Source of the DNA: Bacteroidales bacterium
GTDB lineage: Bacteria; Bacteroidota; Bacteroidia; Bacteroidales; F082
Reading direction: 5' to 3'
Length of the DNA: 64,000 bases
NCBI GenBank assembly: GCA_024400425.1
Contig: JAKSMV010000009.1
Coordinates: 1 to 64,000, forward strand
Notes under the pieces: generated by a model
The model's input: only the letters and a program-made list of their open reading frames with translations
Told to the model about the DNA's origin: nothing
The model's database searches: none
Shown here: positions 49,946 to 59,140 of the stretch, piece by piece
How positions within the stretch are numbered: position 1 is the stretch's first letter
Layout: every line of letters begins with the position of its first letter
Position numbers and translations under genes: made by a program

Positions 49946-51328
49946 ATGACACTCATCAAGTCGATTTCAGGTATTCGTGGCACCATTGGTGGCACTCCGG
50001 GTGATAACCTGACACCCATCGATATGGTGAAATTCACCGCTGCATTTGTCAAATTTATCCAACACGGTGGCGTCAAGCGTCCGAAGATTGTTGTTGGCCG
50101 CGATGCCCGTATGTCGGGCTTCTTGGTCAATCAAGTGGTTTGCGGCACTTTGCAGGCCATGGGTGCCGATGTGCTTGACATTGGCTTGAGCACCACGCCA
50201 ACCACCGAAATCGCTGTCACGGGACTGAAGGCCGATGCTGGCATCATCCTCACGGCTTCGCATAATCCGGCACAGTGGAATGCCTTGAAGCTTCTCAATA
50301 ACAAGGGCGAGTTTATCTCTGCCGCCGAAGGTGCTTGGCTGCTCGATGTGGCTGCCAAGGATGAATTCGATTTCGTTCCGATTGAGCAAATTGGTAGCTA
50401 TCAGCAAGTTGACGGTTGGATGGATAAGCATGTCGAAATGGTGTGCAAGTTGCCATTGGTCAATCGCGAGGTGATTGAGAAGGCCAATTTCAAGGTGGCT
50501 GTCGATGCGGTGAACTCGACGGGTGGCATTGCCATTCCTAAGATGCTGCGCGCCTTGGGCGTGAAGGAAGTGCTTGAACTGAACTGCGAACCGACAGGAA
50601 ATTTCGCCCACACGCCTGAGCCTCTGGCCCAAAACCTGACTCAGATTTGCAGCTATGTCAAAGAGCAAGGCTGCGATTTCGGTGTGGTCGTCGATCCCGA
50701 TGTTGACCGCTTGGTCTTCGTCAAGGAAGATGGTGAACTGTTCGGTGAAGAATATACTTTGGTTTCGGTTGCCGACTTCATCCTCAAGCACACGCCTGGC
50801 CCGACGGTTTCCAACCTGTCGTCAACTCGCGCTCTCCGCGATGTGACCCACAATCATGGTTGCGAGTATTATGCAGCCGCAGTAGGAGAGGTGAATGTGG
50901 TGGAAAAGATGAAGGAAGTGGGTGCCGTGATTGGTGGCGAAGGCAATGGCGGCGTCATCTATCCTGAAATCCACTATGGTCGCGATGCCTTGGTGGGAAC
51001 GGCTTTGTTCCTGACTCAGCTGGCTGAGAAAAAGGTGAAATGCTCCGAACTGAAGAAGGAATATCCTGCCTATTTCATGTCGAAAAACAAGATACAGTTG
51101 ACGCCAACCACCGATGTCGATGGCATCTTGGCTAAGTTTGCCGAAAAGTTCAAGAACGAAAAGGTGACCACCATCGATGGTGTGAAGATTGACTTTGAGG
51201 AAGGTTGGGTGCATCTGCGCAAGTCGAATACCGAGCCCATCATCCGCATCTATTCCGAAGGCAAGAGCGAGGCCGAGGCCGAACGCTTTGCCAACATGAT
51301 TCTGGAAGAAGCCAAGAAGATGGTTTAA
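49946..51328 (+). CDS. glmM: Phosphohexose mutase (phosphoglucosamine mutase, GlmM-like)
   Basis: In this 460-residue protein the phosphoserine loop TASHNP is at 103-108 (Ser105). The Mg loop DPDVDR, the sugar-binding GGEGNGG and the phosphate-binding RKSNTEP near the C-terminus are all present. The N-terminal LIKSISGIRGTIGG matches phosphoglucosamine mutases of Bacteroidota. It interconverts hexose-6- and hexose-1-phosphates, most likely glucosamine phosphates for cell-wall synthesis; phosphomannomutase activity cannot be excluded. Its stop overlaps the stop of the convergent PfkB gene. Confidence 0.88.
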   Translation: MTLIKSISGIRGTIGGTPGDNLTPIDMVKFTAAFVKFIQHGGVKRPKIVVGRDARMSGFLVNQVVCGTLQAMGADVLDIGLSTTPTTEIAVTGLKADAGIILTASHNPAQWNALKLLNNKGEFISAAEGAWLLDVAAKDEFDFVPIEQIGSYQQVDGWMDKHVEMVCKLPLVNREVIEKANFKVAVDAVNSTGGIAIPKMLRALGVKEVLELNCEPTGNFAHTPEPLAQNLTQICSYVKEQGCDFGVVVDPDVDRLVFVKEDGELFGEEYTLVSVADFILKHTPGPTVSNLSSTRALRDVTHNHGCEYYAAAVGEVNVVEKMKEVGAVIGGEGNGGVIYPEIHYGRDALVGTALFLTQLAEKKVKCSELKKEYPAYFMSKNKIQLTPTTDVDGILAKFAEKFKNEKVTTIDGVKIDFEEGWVHLRKSNTEPIIRIYSEGKSEAEAERFANMILEEAKKMV

Positions 51329-52182
51329 TCGTCGCTTGATTCGATAATGGTTTTAGAGGCTGCCAGTCCGTAGGGAAGGGCGGCCTCTCCTTTTTTGCCC
51401 TTGCTGAAGGCGTCAATGATTCCGGCAAGGAAAGCGTCGCCTGATCCCATCACATTGACGACATTGGCGGATAGGGCAGGGGCGTGGAAAGCATCCGCTC
51501 CATCGCTGTAAATGACGCCATCGGCACCCAGTGTGACATACACGTGCTCGATGCCTAATCGGTTTAGCGCAATGGCGGAAGTCTTTGGATTTCCGATACT
51601 TGTCAAGGCGAAGGCTTCTTGTTGGTTGCACTTGAGGGCAAAGATGCCTCGGCGTGACTTTTTCAAGGCTTGGGCCAAACGGACAGCCTTGTTGGGAGAA
51701 ACGGTGTCGATGAAAACCGGGACATCGCAATGGTCAATCAGGAAAGCGAGAGCTTCTTTATCAAGCAAAGTGTCGGCAACGACAATGTCAGCTCGGTTGA
51801 TTTCGCTCATTTTGCTTTCAATCCATTCTTTGTCCATCAAGTTGTTGATTTCCATGTCGGAAAAGGCGGTCTTTACGTTGCCGATTTCGTCGGTGAGGCT
51901 AAGGAAAAATGGGCTGTGATAGCCGTCTTTCATGTCGGAAAGGTCTAGCTTTATTTCTCTTTTTTCGCAGTCTTGTTTTAGTTGAGATGCGTAATCGTCA
52001 TTGCCAAAAAGCGTCATAAGTCGCACGTTGTGACCCATTTGGGAAAGATTTGCGGCAATGTTTCGGGCCACGCCGCCAAAGTGGAATGAGATGACCGATG
52101 GGGTGCATCCATTGCCGTTGAGCTGACCTGTTGCCTTTGTGCGGATGTCGATGTTGGTTTCGCCTATGACTGTGATGTTCAT
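51325..52182 (-). CDS. PfkB-family carbohydrate kinase
   Basis: The start is the ATG at 52182 (MNITVIGETNIDIRTKATGQ), giving 285 residues. The PfkB features are the N-terminal GE-N-D region, the FGGVARNIAANLSQMG motif (substrate side) and the second signature with the catalytic Asp in NVMGSGDAFLAGIIDAFSKG. The latter holds the anion hole G-x-G-D. It phosphorylates a sugar or nucleoside; pseudouridine kinase (PsuK-like) and ribokinase are candidates. No adjacent pathway gene decides between them. The gene is convergent with glmM, stop codons overlapping in TTAA. Confidence 0.82.
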   Translation of the reverse strand: MNITVIGETNIDIRTKATGQLNGNGCTPSVISFHFGGVARNIAANLSQMGHNVRLMTLFGNDDYASQLKQDCEKREIKLDLSDMKDGYHSPFFLSLTDEIGNVKTAFSDMEINNLMDKEWIESKMSEINRADIVVADTLLDKEALAFLIDHCDVPVFIDTVSPNKAVRLAQALKKSRRGIFALKCNQQEAFALTSIGNPKTSAIALNRLGIEHVYVTLGADGVIYSDGADAFHAPALSANVVNVMGSGDAFLAGIIDAFSKGKKGEAALPYGLAASKTIIESSDD

Positions 52183-52281
52183 GATTGCTTCGAAATGGTG
52201 AAATACTTGAGGCAAAGGTTGTTTTTATCTATATCTTGCCGCATGCAAAACGCGAAGTCGTGTGTTTTTACAGAGTGTGAT

Positions 52282-53595
52282 TCATTCGATACCACGTAGG
52301 TCCTTGTAGAGCTGCACGGCATAGAGGTCGGTCATGTTGGAGATGAAATCGACGACGCATTGCAGTTTCGCGTAGGTGTCGTCAGTGCTGCTGATGAACT
52401 GCTCGGGAATGAGCGAAAGGAGTTTCTTGTTGTAGGCAGTGTTGGGGCTTGTGATGGCCTCGCAGAAGTCGCCCATCAGGGTCCCGATGACGTTGAAGCC
52501 CGTAAGCTCGACCTTCACCACTGAAGGGTGACGGTAGATGTGGCTTACCGAAGCGGCACGGCATTGCTCCAAGGCTTGTTCCTCGAAGTCGGGCAGATGC
52601 GCGATGAGGCTCTTCTCGAAACGGCCTTCCATGATGGCGTCGTAGTTGGCGACGAAGATGTCGCTGACGCAACCGACGAGCTTGTTGATGAGCATGGCGC
52701 GCAAGAAGGCCATGCGCTCGTTGGTATCGCTTACCTGGCTGTAGGCCAGTTCTTTATGCCGGTAAAAGTCCTTGTCGTTGTTGCGGTCGAAGAAGCTGAT
52801 GAAGCAGTCTTCGATGTCGTGTGTGCTGATGATGCCGCGTTTGTGGGCATCTTCCATGTCGAGGACGAGGTAACAGATATCGTCGGCAGCCTCCATCATG
52901 TAGGAAAGCGGATGGCGTGCATACACGAGCGACGACGCGTCGATGCGCGGGATGCCGCATTCGGCCATGATTTCCTCAAAGGTGGCGATTTCGGAGTGGA
53001 AGATGTTGTATTTCTTGCGGTTACCTTTGTTGTAGGAAGGGTATGGGTATTTTATCAGCGTGGCGAGGGTGGCTGCGGTGAGTGAGAATCCGCCTTCGCG
53101 CCGACCGTTGAACTGGTGGGTGAGTAGGCGGAAGGCGTTGGCGTTGCCCTCGAAGGCTATGAGGTCGCTCCACTGCTCGGGAAGCACTTGGCTCTCAAAA
53201 CGTTTGCCGTCGCCGTCGTTGAAGAAACTGCTGATGGTATCTTCGCCCGAATGGCCGAAAGGCGGGTTGCCCAAGTCGTGGGCCAGGCAGGCAGAAGCGA
53301 CCACCGTGTCGATGTCGCTGATGACGTCTTTCAACTCGGGGTGGATGACAATGAGTTTCTTGTAGGCCATGCGGGCGATGCTGCGCCCTACGCTGGCTAC
53401 TTCTAAACTGTGTGTCAGTCGGTTATGCACCATGATGGCACCGGGCAGAGGGAAGACTTGCGTCTTGTTCTGCAAACGGCGGAAGGCACTCGAAAAGATG
53501 ATGCGGTCGTAATCGCGTTGGAACGAGGTGCGTATGTCGTCGCTCTTTTGCGGCTGGGCGCAGCGTCTGGTAGAGAGTAGGTCGGTCCAGTTCAT
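52282..53595 (-). CDS. dgt: Deoxyguanosinetriphosphate triphosphohydrolase
   Basis: The ATG at 53595 (MNWTDLLSTRRCAQPQKSDD) overlaps the tsaD stop in ATGA, giving 437 residues. Dgt/SAMHD1-type HD motifs are RDYDRIIFSSAFRRLQNKTQVFP at 27-49, RLTHSLEVA, the HD in CLAHDLGNPPFGHSGE, and the YMMEAADDICY segment with the last Asp ligand. It hydrolyses dNTPs to nucleosides and triphosphate and so influences dNTP pools and sometimes phage resistance. Length is typical of the family (430-500). Co-transcription after tsaD is clear. Confidence 0.9.
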   Translation of the reverse strand: MNWTDLLSTRRCAQPQKSDDIRTSFQRDYDRIIFSSAFRRLQNKTQVFPLPGAIMVHNRLTHSLEVASVGRSIARMAYKKLIVIHPELKDVISDIDTVVASACLAHDLGNPPFGHSGEDTISSFFNDGDGKRFESQVLPEQWSDLIAFEGNANAFRLLTHQFNGRREGGFSLTAATLATLIKYPYPSYNKGNRKKYNIFHSEIATFEEIMAECGIPRIDASSLVYARHPLSYMMEAADDICYLVLDMEDAHKRGIISTHDIEDCFISFFDRNNDKDFYRHKELAYSQVSDTNERMAFLRAMLINKLVGCVSDIFVANYDAIMEGRFEKSLIAHLPDFEEQALEQCRAASVSHIYRHPSVVKVELTGFNVIGTLMGDFCEAITSPNTAYNKKLLSLIPEQFISSTDDTYAKLQCVVDFISNMTDLYAVQLYKDLRGIE

Positions 53596-54614
53596 ATATT
53601 CAGACTCTGGCGTGCGTATGGGGTGAGGTCTTGCGTGGCGAACTCGCCACGAAGGAACTTGTAGTAACCGGCCACGGCCACCATGGCGGCGTTGTCGGTG
53701 CTGTAGCTGAGGCGAGGGATGAACACCTTCCAATGGTATTTCTCGCCCATGGCCAGCATGGCGTCGTGCAGCCCGCTGTTGGCACTCACACCACCGGCGA
53801 TGGCGACGGTTTTTATGCCCGTCTGCTTCGAGGCTTTCACCAACTTGTTCATGAGGATGTCGATGATGGTCTTCTGCACCGAGGCGCAGAGGTCTTCCTT
53901 GTTCTCTTCGATGAAGTTGGGATTGATCTTGAGGTTGTCGCGGACGGTGTATAGGATGCTGGTTTTCAGGCCGCTGAAGCTGTAGTCGAGGTCGGGAATC
54001 TGAGGTTTGGCAAACTGGAAGGCTTCGGGGTTGCCAATCTTGGCGAGCTTGTCGATGACGGGACCGCCAGGGTAGGGCAGACCGAGAATCTTGGCTGTCT
54101 TGTCGAAGGCTTCACCCGCAGCGTCGTCGATGGTCTTGCCGATGACTTCCATGTCGAAATAGTCTTTCACCACCACGATTTGGGTGTGTCCGCCCGAAAC
54201 GGTGAGGCAGAGAAATGGAAAGTCAGGCACTTCGGTATGGGTGGCATCGGTGGCAAAATGCACCAGAATGTGGGCATTCATGTGGTCGATTTCCACCATC
54301 GGGATGTTCAAGGTTTGGGCGAAAGCCTTTGCAAATGAGGTTCCTACGAGCAAAGAACCTAAAAGACCAGGGCCGCGCGTAAAAGCGATGGCACTTAATT
54401 GATTTTTATCTATCTTTGCGTCCTTCAAAGCCGTGTCGATGACGGGGATGATATTTTGCTGGTGAGCACGCGATGCGAGTTCGGGGACAACGCCTCCGTA
54501 TTTCTCGTGAACTTTCTGACTAGCAATGACATTCGACAACACGCACGTGCCTTGAAGCACTGCGGCTGAGGTGTCGTCGCATGATGATTCGATGCCTAGA
54601 ATATATTCGTTCAT
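53592..54614 (-). CDS. tsaD: tRNA N6-adenosine threonylcarbamoyltransferase TsaD
   Basis: In this 340-residue protein the N-terminal GIESSCDDTSAAVLQG is followed by FTRGPGLLGSLLVG, the metal-binding HxxxH in IDHMNAHILVHF, VSGGHTQIVVV, the DDAAGEAFDKTAKILGLPYPGG loop, and VAIAGGVSANSGL. It transfers the threonylcarbamoyl group to A37 of ANN-decoding tRNAs as part of the TsaBDE system. The length matches the family. It is divergent from tamB with only about 34 bp between the start codons as I read them. Confidence 0.95.
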   Translation of the reverse strand: MNEYILGIESSCDDTSAAVLQGTCVLSNVIASQKVHEKYGGVVPELASRAHQQNIIPVIDTALKDAKIDKNQLSAIAFTRGPGLLGSLLVGTSFAKAFAQTLNIPMVEIDHMNAHILVHFATDATHTEVPDFPFLCLTVSGGHTQIVVVKDYFDMEVIGKTIDDAAGEAFDKTAKILGLPYPGGPVIDKLAKIGNPEAFQFAKPQIPDLDYSFSGLKTSILYTVRDNLKINPNFIEENKEDLCASVQKTIIDILMNKLVKASKQTGIKTVAIAGGVSANSGLHDAMLAMGEKYHWKVFIPRLSYSTDNAAMVAVAGYYKFLRGEFATQDLTPYARQSLNI

Positions 54615-54648
54615 AGCTTAAATTGAAGCTTAAATTTGGAGGGTCAAA

Positions 54649-57600
54649 ATTATTAAAAAAAAGATTATCCATAGCATCTTAGTTTTAATTATGGTGGTGT
54701 TGTCGGTTTTCGTGAGCCTGTTCATCGCCATACAAGACCCTATTATTCAGAAGTTTGCGGTTCGTGTGGCCAGCGGCTATCTCTCCGAAAATCTTGGTGT
54801 CGAATTCAAGATAGGCCGACTTTACATTTCACCCGACTTGAATGTGATTCTCGAAGATGTTCTCGCTAAAGACCAAAAAGACAATGTGTTGCTCTCTTCT
54901 GACAAGATAAGCGCGCAGTTCTTCTACAGCGACGCCTTTGAGGGTGACTTGCATCTTGGAAAGGTGGAATTGGACCGAACGGAAGCCAATCTGGTGACGT
55001 ATGAAGGCGAAGACGTCATGAACCTGCAGTTTATCATCGACTTTTTCAGCTCGGATAAGGAACGTGAGCCGAAAGAGGGAAGCCTGCCCATCCGTATCGA
55101 CCGCCTGCTGCTGAAGGATGTCGATTTCATGCTTTGGAATCAGAACCGCTCCAATTCGCTCAAGACCCAGCAACATGCTATGGATTACGCCCATATCGAT
55201 GTTGACGACATTAACCTTGATGCTTACGATGTCCTCATCAATGGCGATTCCATCAGCGCGTCGATAAAGTCGTTGACGGCCAATGAATTGAGTGGGTTTG
55301 AACTGAAAGCCTTCAAGACTGATGCCCTGGTGTGCTCAAAGGGTATCTTCCTTGATGGCCTGAAGATTTCGACCAACAACAGCCAGCTTGACCTCGACTT
55401 GCACATGCTCTACAATGATTTCGAGGATATAAGTTATTTTGTTGATTCTGTTCGTTTTGACGCACGAATACATCCTACTGACATTCTGCTCTCGGATATC
55501 GGTGTCTTTGCTCCGGTGATGTATAAGATGCCTGACAGGCTGCTTTTCGAAGCTCTGTTCACGGGACCTATCGAGCATTTTACCGTTGATAGTCTGGTTT
55601 GCGATTTCGGCAATATTACCCATCTCGAAGGCAAACTGACCATGCATCCATTGGACTTTGAAAATGGTTTCCATACGCTGAATATCAGTAAGATGCTGTT
55701 CTCGTATGACGACTTGGCGAATTTCGGTATTCCTGGTCGTACGGGCACTATTCCTTTGCCCGAATCGCTGAAACCCATGACGCGTGGTTCGCTTCGCCTC
55801 GACTTCAACGGTTCATACGTCAACTTCGATTCGAAGATTGATTTGAAATCGAATATCGGCAATGTCAACGCCAACATAGGCAGGGTATGCGATGAAGATG
55901 GCAACAATAAATTCGCTGGTTTCGTGAATGTCGAAAGAGTCGATGTGGGTAAGCTGGCCAACATCGAAAAGACGGTGGGTGCGCTCGACTTGGCGGCCAA
56001 TGTCTCCATGAATTTTCCTAAGAAAGGCAAGGCGAAATTTGATGTCGATGGCAATGTGTATCGTGTTGATTTACTAGGTAATTTCATCGACAGAATTAAG
56101 GTTGACGGTAGCTTGAACGAGGATCGTTTCAACGGAAAGCTTAGCGTGTTTGACAACGATTTGGATCTCGATTTCGTCGGTCTGATTGATTTCGAGAATC
56201 GTAAAAAGCCTAAGTCGGATTTTACGGCTGTTATCCGCAATGCCGATTTGGCGGGTCTCAATATCCTGAAAAACGACAGCATCTCGAATCTTTCCACTCA
56301 CCTTACAGTCAAAATGACGGGTTTCGACATCGACGACCTCGAAGGTACATTGAACATCACCAATACCTTGTTCAAAAATAGCCGCGGCGAATATGCCATG
56401 GACAACTTCACGGCTTCCATCGTCAACGACAATCTCATTATGCGCCGCATCAACATGGACTGCGACTTCTTCAATCTGGAGATGGCCGGGCAGATGAATC
56501 TCAACTCGTTGCCAAACAGCCTGAAGGAACATTTCGATTACTATGTCGAGGTGCCGTTATGGGACCAGCAGCTGGAGAAATTCATGAATTATAGGGTGAA
56601 GCATAATGCCGACCAAGACTTCTATATGAACATGACCTTGAAAGACACGCACGAATTGACTCGTCTGCTACTGCCTAACTTGACCGTGGCGAAAAATACG
56701 ACCTTGAATGGCACCTTCACTTCGCGTTCGCATTTGCTGAACTTCACGATGCGTTCGAAACAGATTGACTATGGCTCTGTCCGCCTCGAAAATGTTGAAC
56801 TGAAAAAGCATCCAGTCATTGATGGATCGGCTTCCACCTTGTCCATTAACAAGATTGTCTGGCGCGATAGCACATCTGTCGATACGACGGTTTTCGGCCT
56901 TGATAGGTTCACCTATGACGTCCTTCTCAAGAACGACACCATATTCAATACCTTGTCGTGGAACGACCTCTCTGATGCCGACCACAACAAGGCCCTTGTC
57001 AATGGCTGCTGTGTGCCTAACGACTTGGGTGCTTCGTTCTGGATTCGCCAGGCAGACCTGACCATCAACGATTCGGTGTGGTGCATCAACCCGAAGAACT
57101 ATATCGAAGTGGCCAACAAGCGCATCAAAATCTCGAATCTCGAATTTTGCCATAACCAGCAGCGACTGATGGCTGATGGCGTGGTGCCGAAAACTGATGG
57201 CGACACCATCAACGTGAGTTTCAATAAGTTCGATGTCTCCAATTTCGACCTGCTTTTCCGTACCATGGGCTTTGATGCCGATGGCTTCATTTCGGGCAAT
57301 GCCTGGATGGGAAGGGAGAACGAGAAGCCTGTCGTCGATGCCCAACTTGTCATCAACGACTTGGGAATGAACAACGACTATATTGGTGATGCACATGTTG
57401 ACAGCCATTGGGACAATGACGAAAAGGCCATCAATGTTGATGTGGGAATCGAGAACCAGGGACGAAAGACCTTGGATATCTTAGGAACCTATTTCCTTGA
57501 AAAGGAAGATGATAACCTTGATTTTGCCATCAAGATGGACTCGTTGCAGCTGGGTCTCATTTCGCCTTTCGTCACGGGTCTCGTCTCGCGTTTGCAAGGC

Positions 57601-59136
57601 ACCGGGGTGGGAGAGATCCTGGTGTCGGGGACGCCTCAAAAGCCTTCGATTAATGGCAAGCTCGGGATTCGCAATGGCGGCTGCAAGATTGACTATCTGA
57701 ACTCGTTTTTCACCTTCGAGCCAAATATTGACATCGACTCCAAGTCAATCGTGCTGAACGACATGGTGCTTGTCGATACGCTCGGAAACAAGGCCTACGT
57801 CGATGGCAAGATCATGCACTCCAATTTCAAGAATTTCGTCTTTGATATCACCATCATACCAATGAATTTCATGGCTATGGCAACGACGCTCAACGAAAAC
57901 GAATCGTTCTATGGTACTGCCGTTGCCGATGGCTTGGTGAAGATAAAGGGACCGCTCGAAAAAATCGCTTTGGATATCAAGGCGAAAACCCGCAAAGGAA
58001 CAAAAATCGTGCTTCCGTTGAATGGAACTTCGACTGTTTCCGATATTGATTATGTGACCTTCATCTCGCATGATGACATAGAATCGGAAAACAAGGAAGA
58101 AACGGCCAAGCCGAAGAAGAACTTCTCGTTGCAGCTTGATGCAGATGTCACCGACGATGCTTCGGTGAGAATCATCCTTCCTGGCAATATAGGAACCATT
58201 GAAGCCTCGGGCAATGGCAATATCAAGTTGGGGACGTCAACCTCGTCGAGTCTTTCGCTTATTGGCGAATTTGTCATCAGCGACGGCGAATTTGTGCTGA
58301 ATTTCAAGAACTTGTTGAATAAGAACTTTAAGCTGAAAAAAGGAGGCTCCATTACCTGGACGGGCGAACCTACGAAAGGCCGTATCGATGCGACGGGTTC
58401 CTATACGGTGAAGGCTTCGCTGGCATCTTTGGGCATTGCCAACACCGTTACGAATGTCAATGTGGATGCCGAATGTCTCATCCATCTGAAAGATGCCTTG
58501 CTGAACCCGACCATCTCTTTCGGGCTTCGCCTCCCGAAAGCTTCCGACGACACGAAACAAACTGTGTATTCGTTGCTCGATACTACCAATCAATCAGTTA
58601 TGAGTACACAAGTGCTCTCGCTCTTGCTGCTTGGCACTTTTAGTAATGCTGGCGTCGATTCAAAGGGAAATTCAAGCACCTCGCTATTGAGTTCGTTAAC
58701 CTCGCAACTCTTGAGTGGTTGGATGTCGGAAATCAGCCGCGATTTCAATTTCGGTTTGAAATATCATGCTGCCGATGGCGTTTCGAACGAAGAATGGCAG
58801 GTCGAATTGAAGACCGAACTCTTCAACAACCGGTTAATCATTGAATCAAATTTCGGAGTGGTGACTGCTTATGGCGCTGGTTCGAACTATGTGTCAAATA
58901 TCGTTGGTGAAGTCGATTTGTACTACAAACTGAGCAAGGATGGCCGGCTGATGGGCCATTTCTATAACCATTCCAACAACAACACGAACTTCTCATCCTA
59001 TTCGTTCGACCGGATTGCACCTTATACACAAGGTCTTGGTGTGTCGTACAGCCGTTCGTTCGATAAGTTCAAAGATTTGTTCAAAAAGAAAAATTCATCG
59101 GCGGTAATCGTAAAGCCAAAAAACAATAAACCATAA
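54649..59136 (+). CDS. tamB: TamB-like translocation/assembly protein (probable ATT start)
   Basis: The product is about 1,495 residues. The first in-frame ATG (54691) would start inside the hydrophobic stretch (MVVLSVFVSLFIAIQDPIIQ). The same frame is open further up to a TAA at 54631. It contains KKKIIHSILVLI, a normal positively charged anchor, preceded by GGAGGG (54638-54643) and ATT at 54649 at a good distance. I therefore take ATT as the likely start. After the anchor the protein is a long beta-rich AsmA/DUF490 repeat region and ends in the TamB C-terminal domain (about 1,100-1,495, with QSVMSTQVLSLLLLGTFSNAG). TamB spans the periplasm and supports outer-membrane lipid transport and protein assembly. 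It is followed four bases later by the helicase gene. Confidence 0.88.
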   Translation: MIKKKIIHSILVLIMVVLSVFVSLFIAIQDPIIQKFAVRVASGYLSENLGVEFKIGRLYISPDLNVILEDVLAKDQKDNVLLSSDKISAQFFYSDAFEGDLHLGKVELDRTEANLVTYEGEDVMNLQFIIDFFSSDKEREPKEGSLPIRIDRLLLKDVDFMLWNQNRSNSLKTQQHAMDYAHIDVDDINLDAYDVLINGDSISASIKSLTANELSGFELKAFKTDALVCSKGIFLDGLKISTNNSQLDLDLHMLYNDFEDISYFVDSVRFDARIHPTDILLSDIGVFAPVMYKMPDRLLFEALFTGPIEHFTVDSLVCDFGNITHLEGKLTMHPLDFENGFHTLNISKMLFSYDDLANFGIPGRTGTIPLPESLKPMTRGSLRLDFNGSYVNFDSKIDLKSNIGNVNANIGRVCDEDGNNKFAGFVNVERVDVGKLANIEKTVGALDLAANVSMNFPKKGKAKFDVDGNVYRVDLLGNFIDRIKVDGSLNEDRFNGKLSVFDNDLDLDFVGLIDFENRKKPKSDFTAVIRNADLAGLNILKNDSISNLSTHLTVKMTGFDIDDLEGTLNITNTLFKNSRGEYAMDNFTASIVNDNLIMRRINMDCDFFNLEMAGQMNLNSLPNSLKEHFDYYVEVPLWDQQLEKFMNYRVKHNADQDFYMNMTLKDTHELTRLLLPNLTVAKNTTLNGTFTSRSHLLNFTMRSKQIDYGSVRLENVELKKHPVIDGSASTLSINKIVWRDSTSVDTTVFGLDRFTYDVLLKNDTIFNTLSWNDLSDADHNKALVNGCCVPNDLGASFWIRQADLTINDSVWCINPKNYIEVANKRIKISNLEFCHNQQRLMADGVVPKTDGDTINVSFNKFDVSNFDLLFRTMGFDADGFISGNAWMGRENEKPVVDAQLVINDLGMNNDYIGDAHVDSHWDNDEKAINVDVGIENQGRKTLDILGTYFLEKEDDNLDFAIKMDSLQLGLISPFVTGLVSRLQGTGVGEILVSGTPQKPSINGKLGIRNGGCKIDYLNSFFTFEPNIDIDSKSIVLNDMVLVDTLGNKAYVDGKIMHSNFKNFVFDITIIPMNFMAMATTLNENESFYGTAVADGLVKIKGPLEKIALDIKAKTRKGTKIVLPLNGTSTVSDIDYVTFISHDDIESENKEETAKPKKNFSLQLDADVTDDASVRIILPGNIGTIEASGNGNIKLGTSTSSSLSLIGEFVISDGEFVLNFKNLLNKNFKLKKGGSITWTGEPTKGRIDATGSYTVKASLASLGIANTVTNVNVDAECLIHLKDALLNPTISFGLRLPKASDDTKQTVYSLLDTTNQSVMSTQVLSLLLLGTFSNAGVDSKGNSSTSLLSSLTSQLLSGWMSEISRDFNFGLKYHAADGVSNEEWQVELKTELFNNRLIIESNFGVVTAYGAGSNYVSNIVGEVDLYYKLSKDGRLMGHFYNHSNNNTNFSSYSFDRIAPYTQGLGVSYSRSFDKFKDLFKKKNSSAVIVKPKNNKP

Positions 59137-59140
59137 AGAT

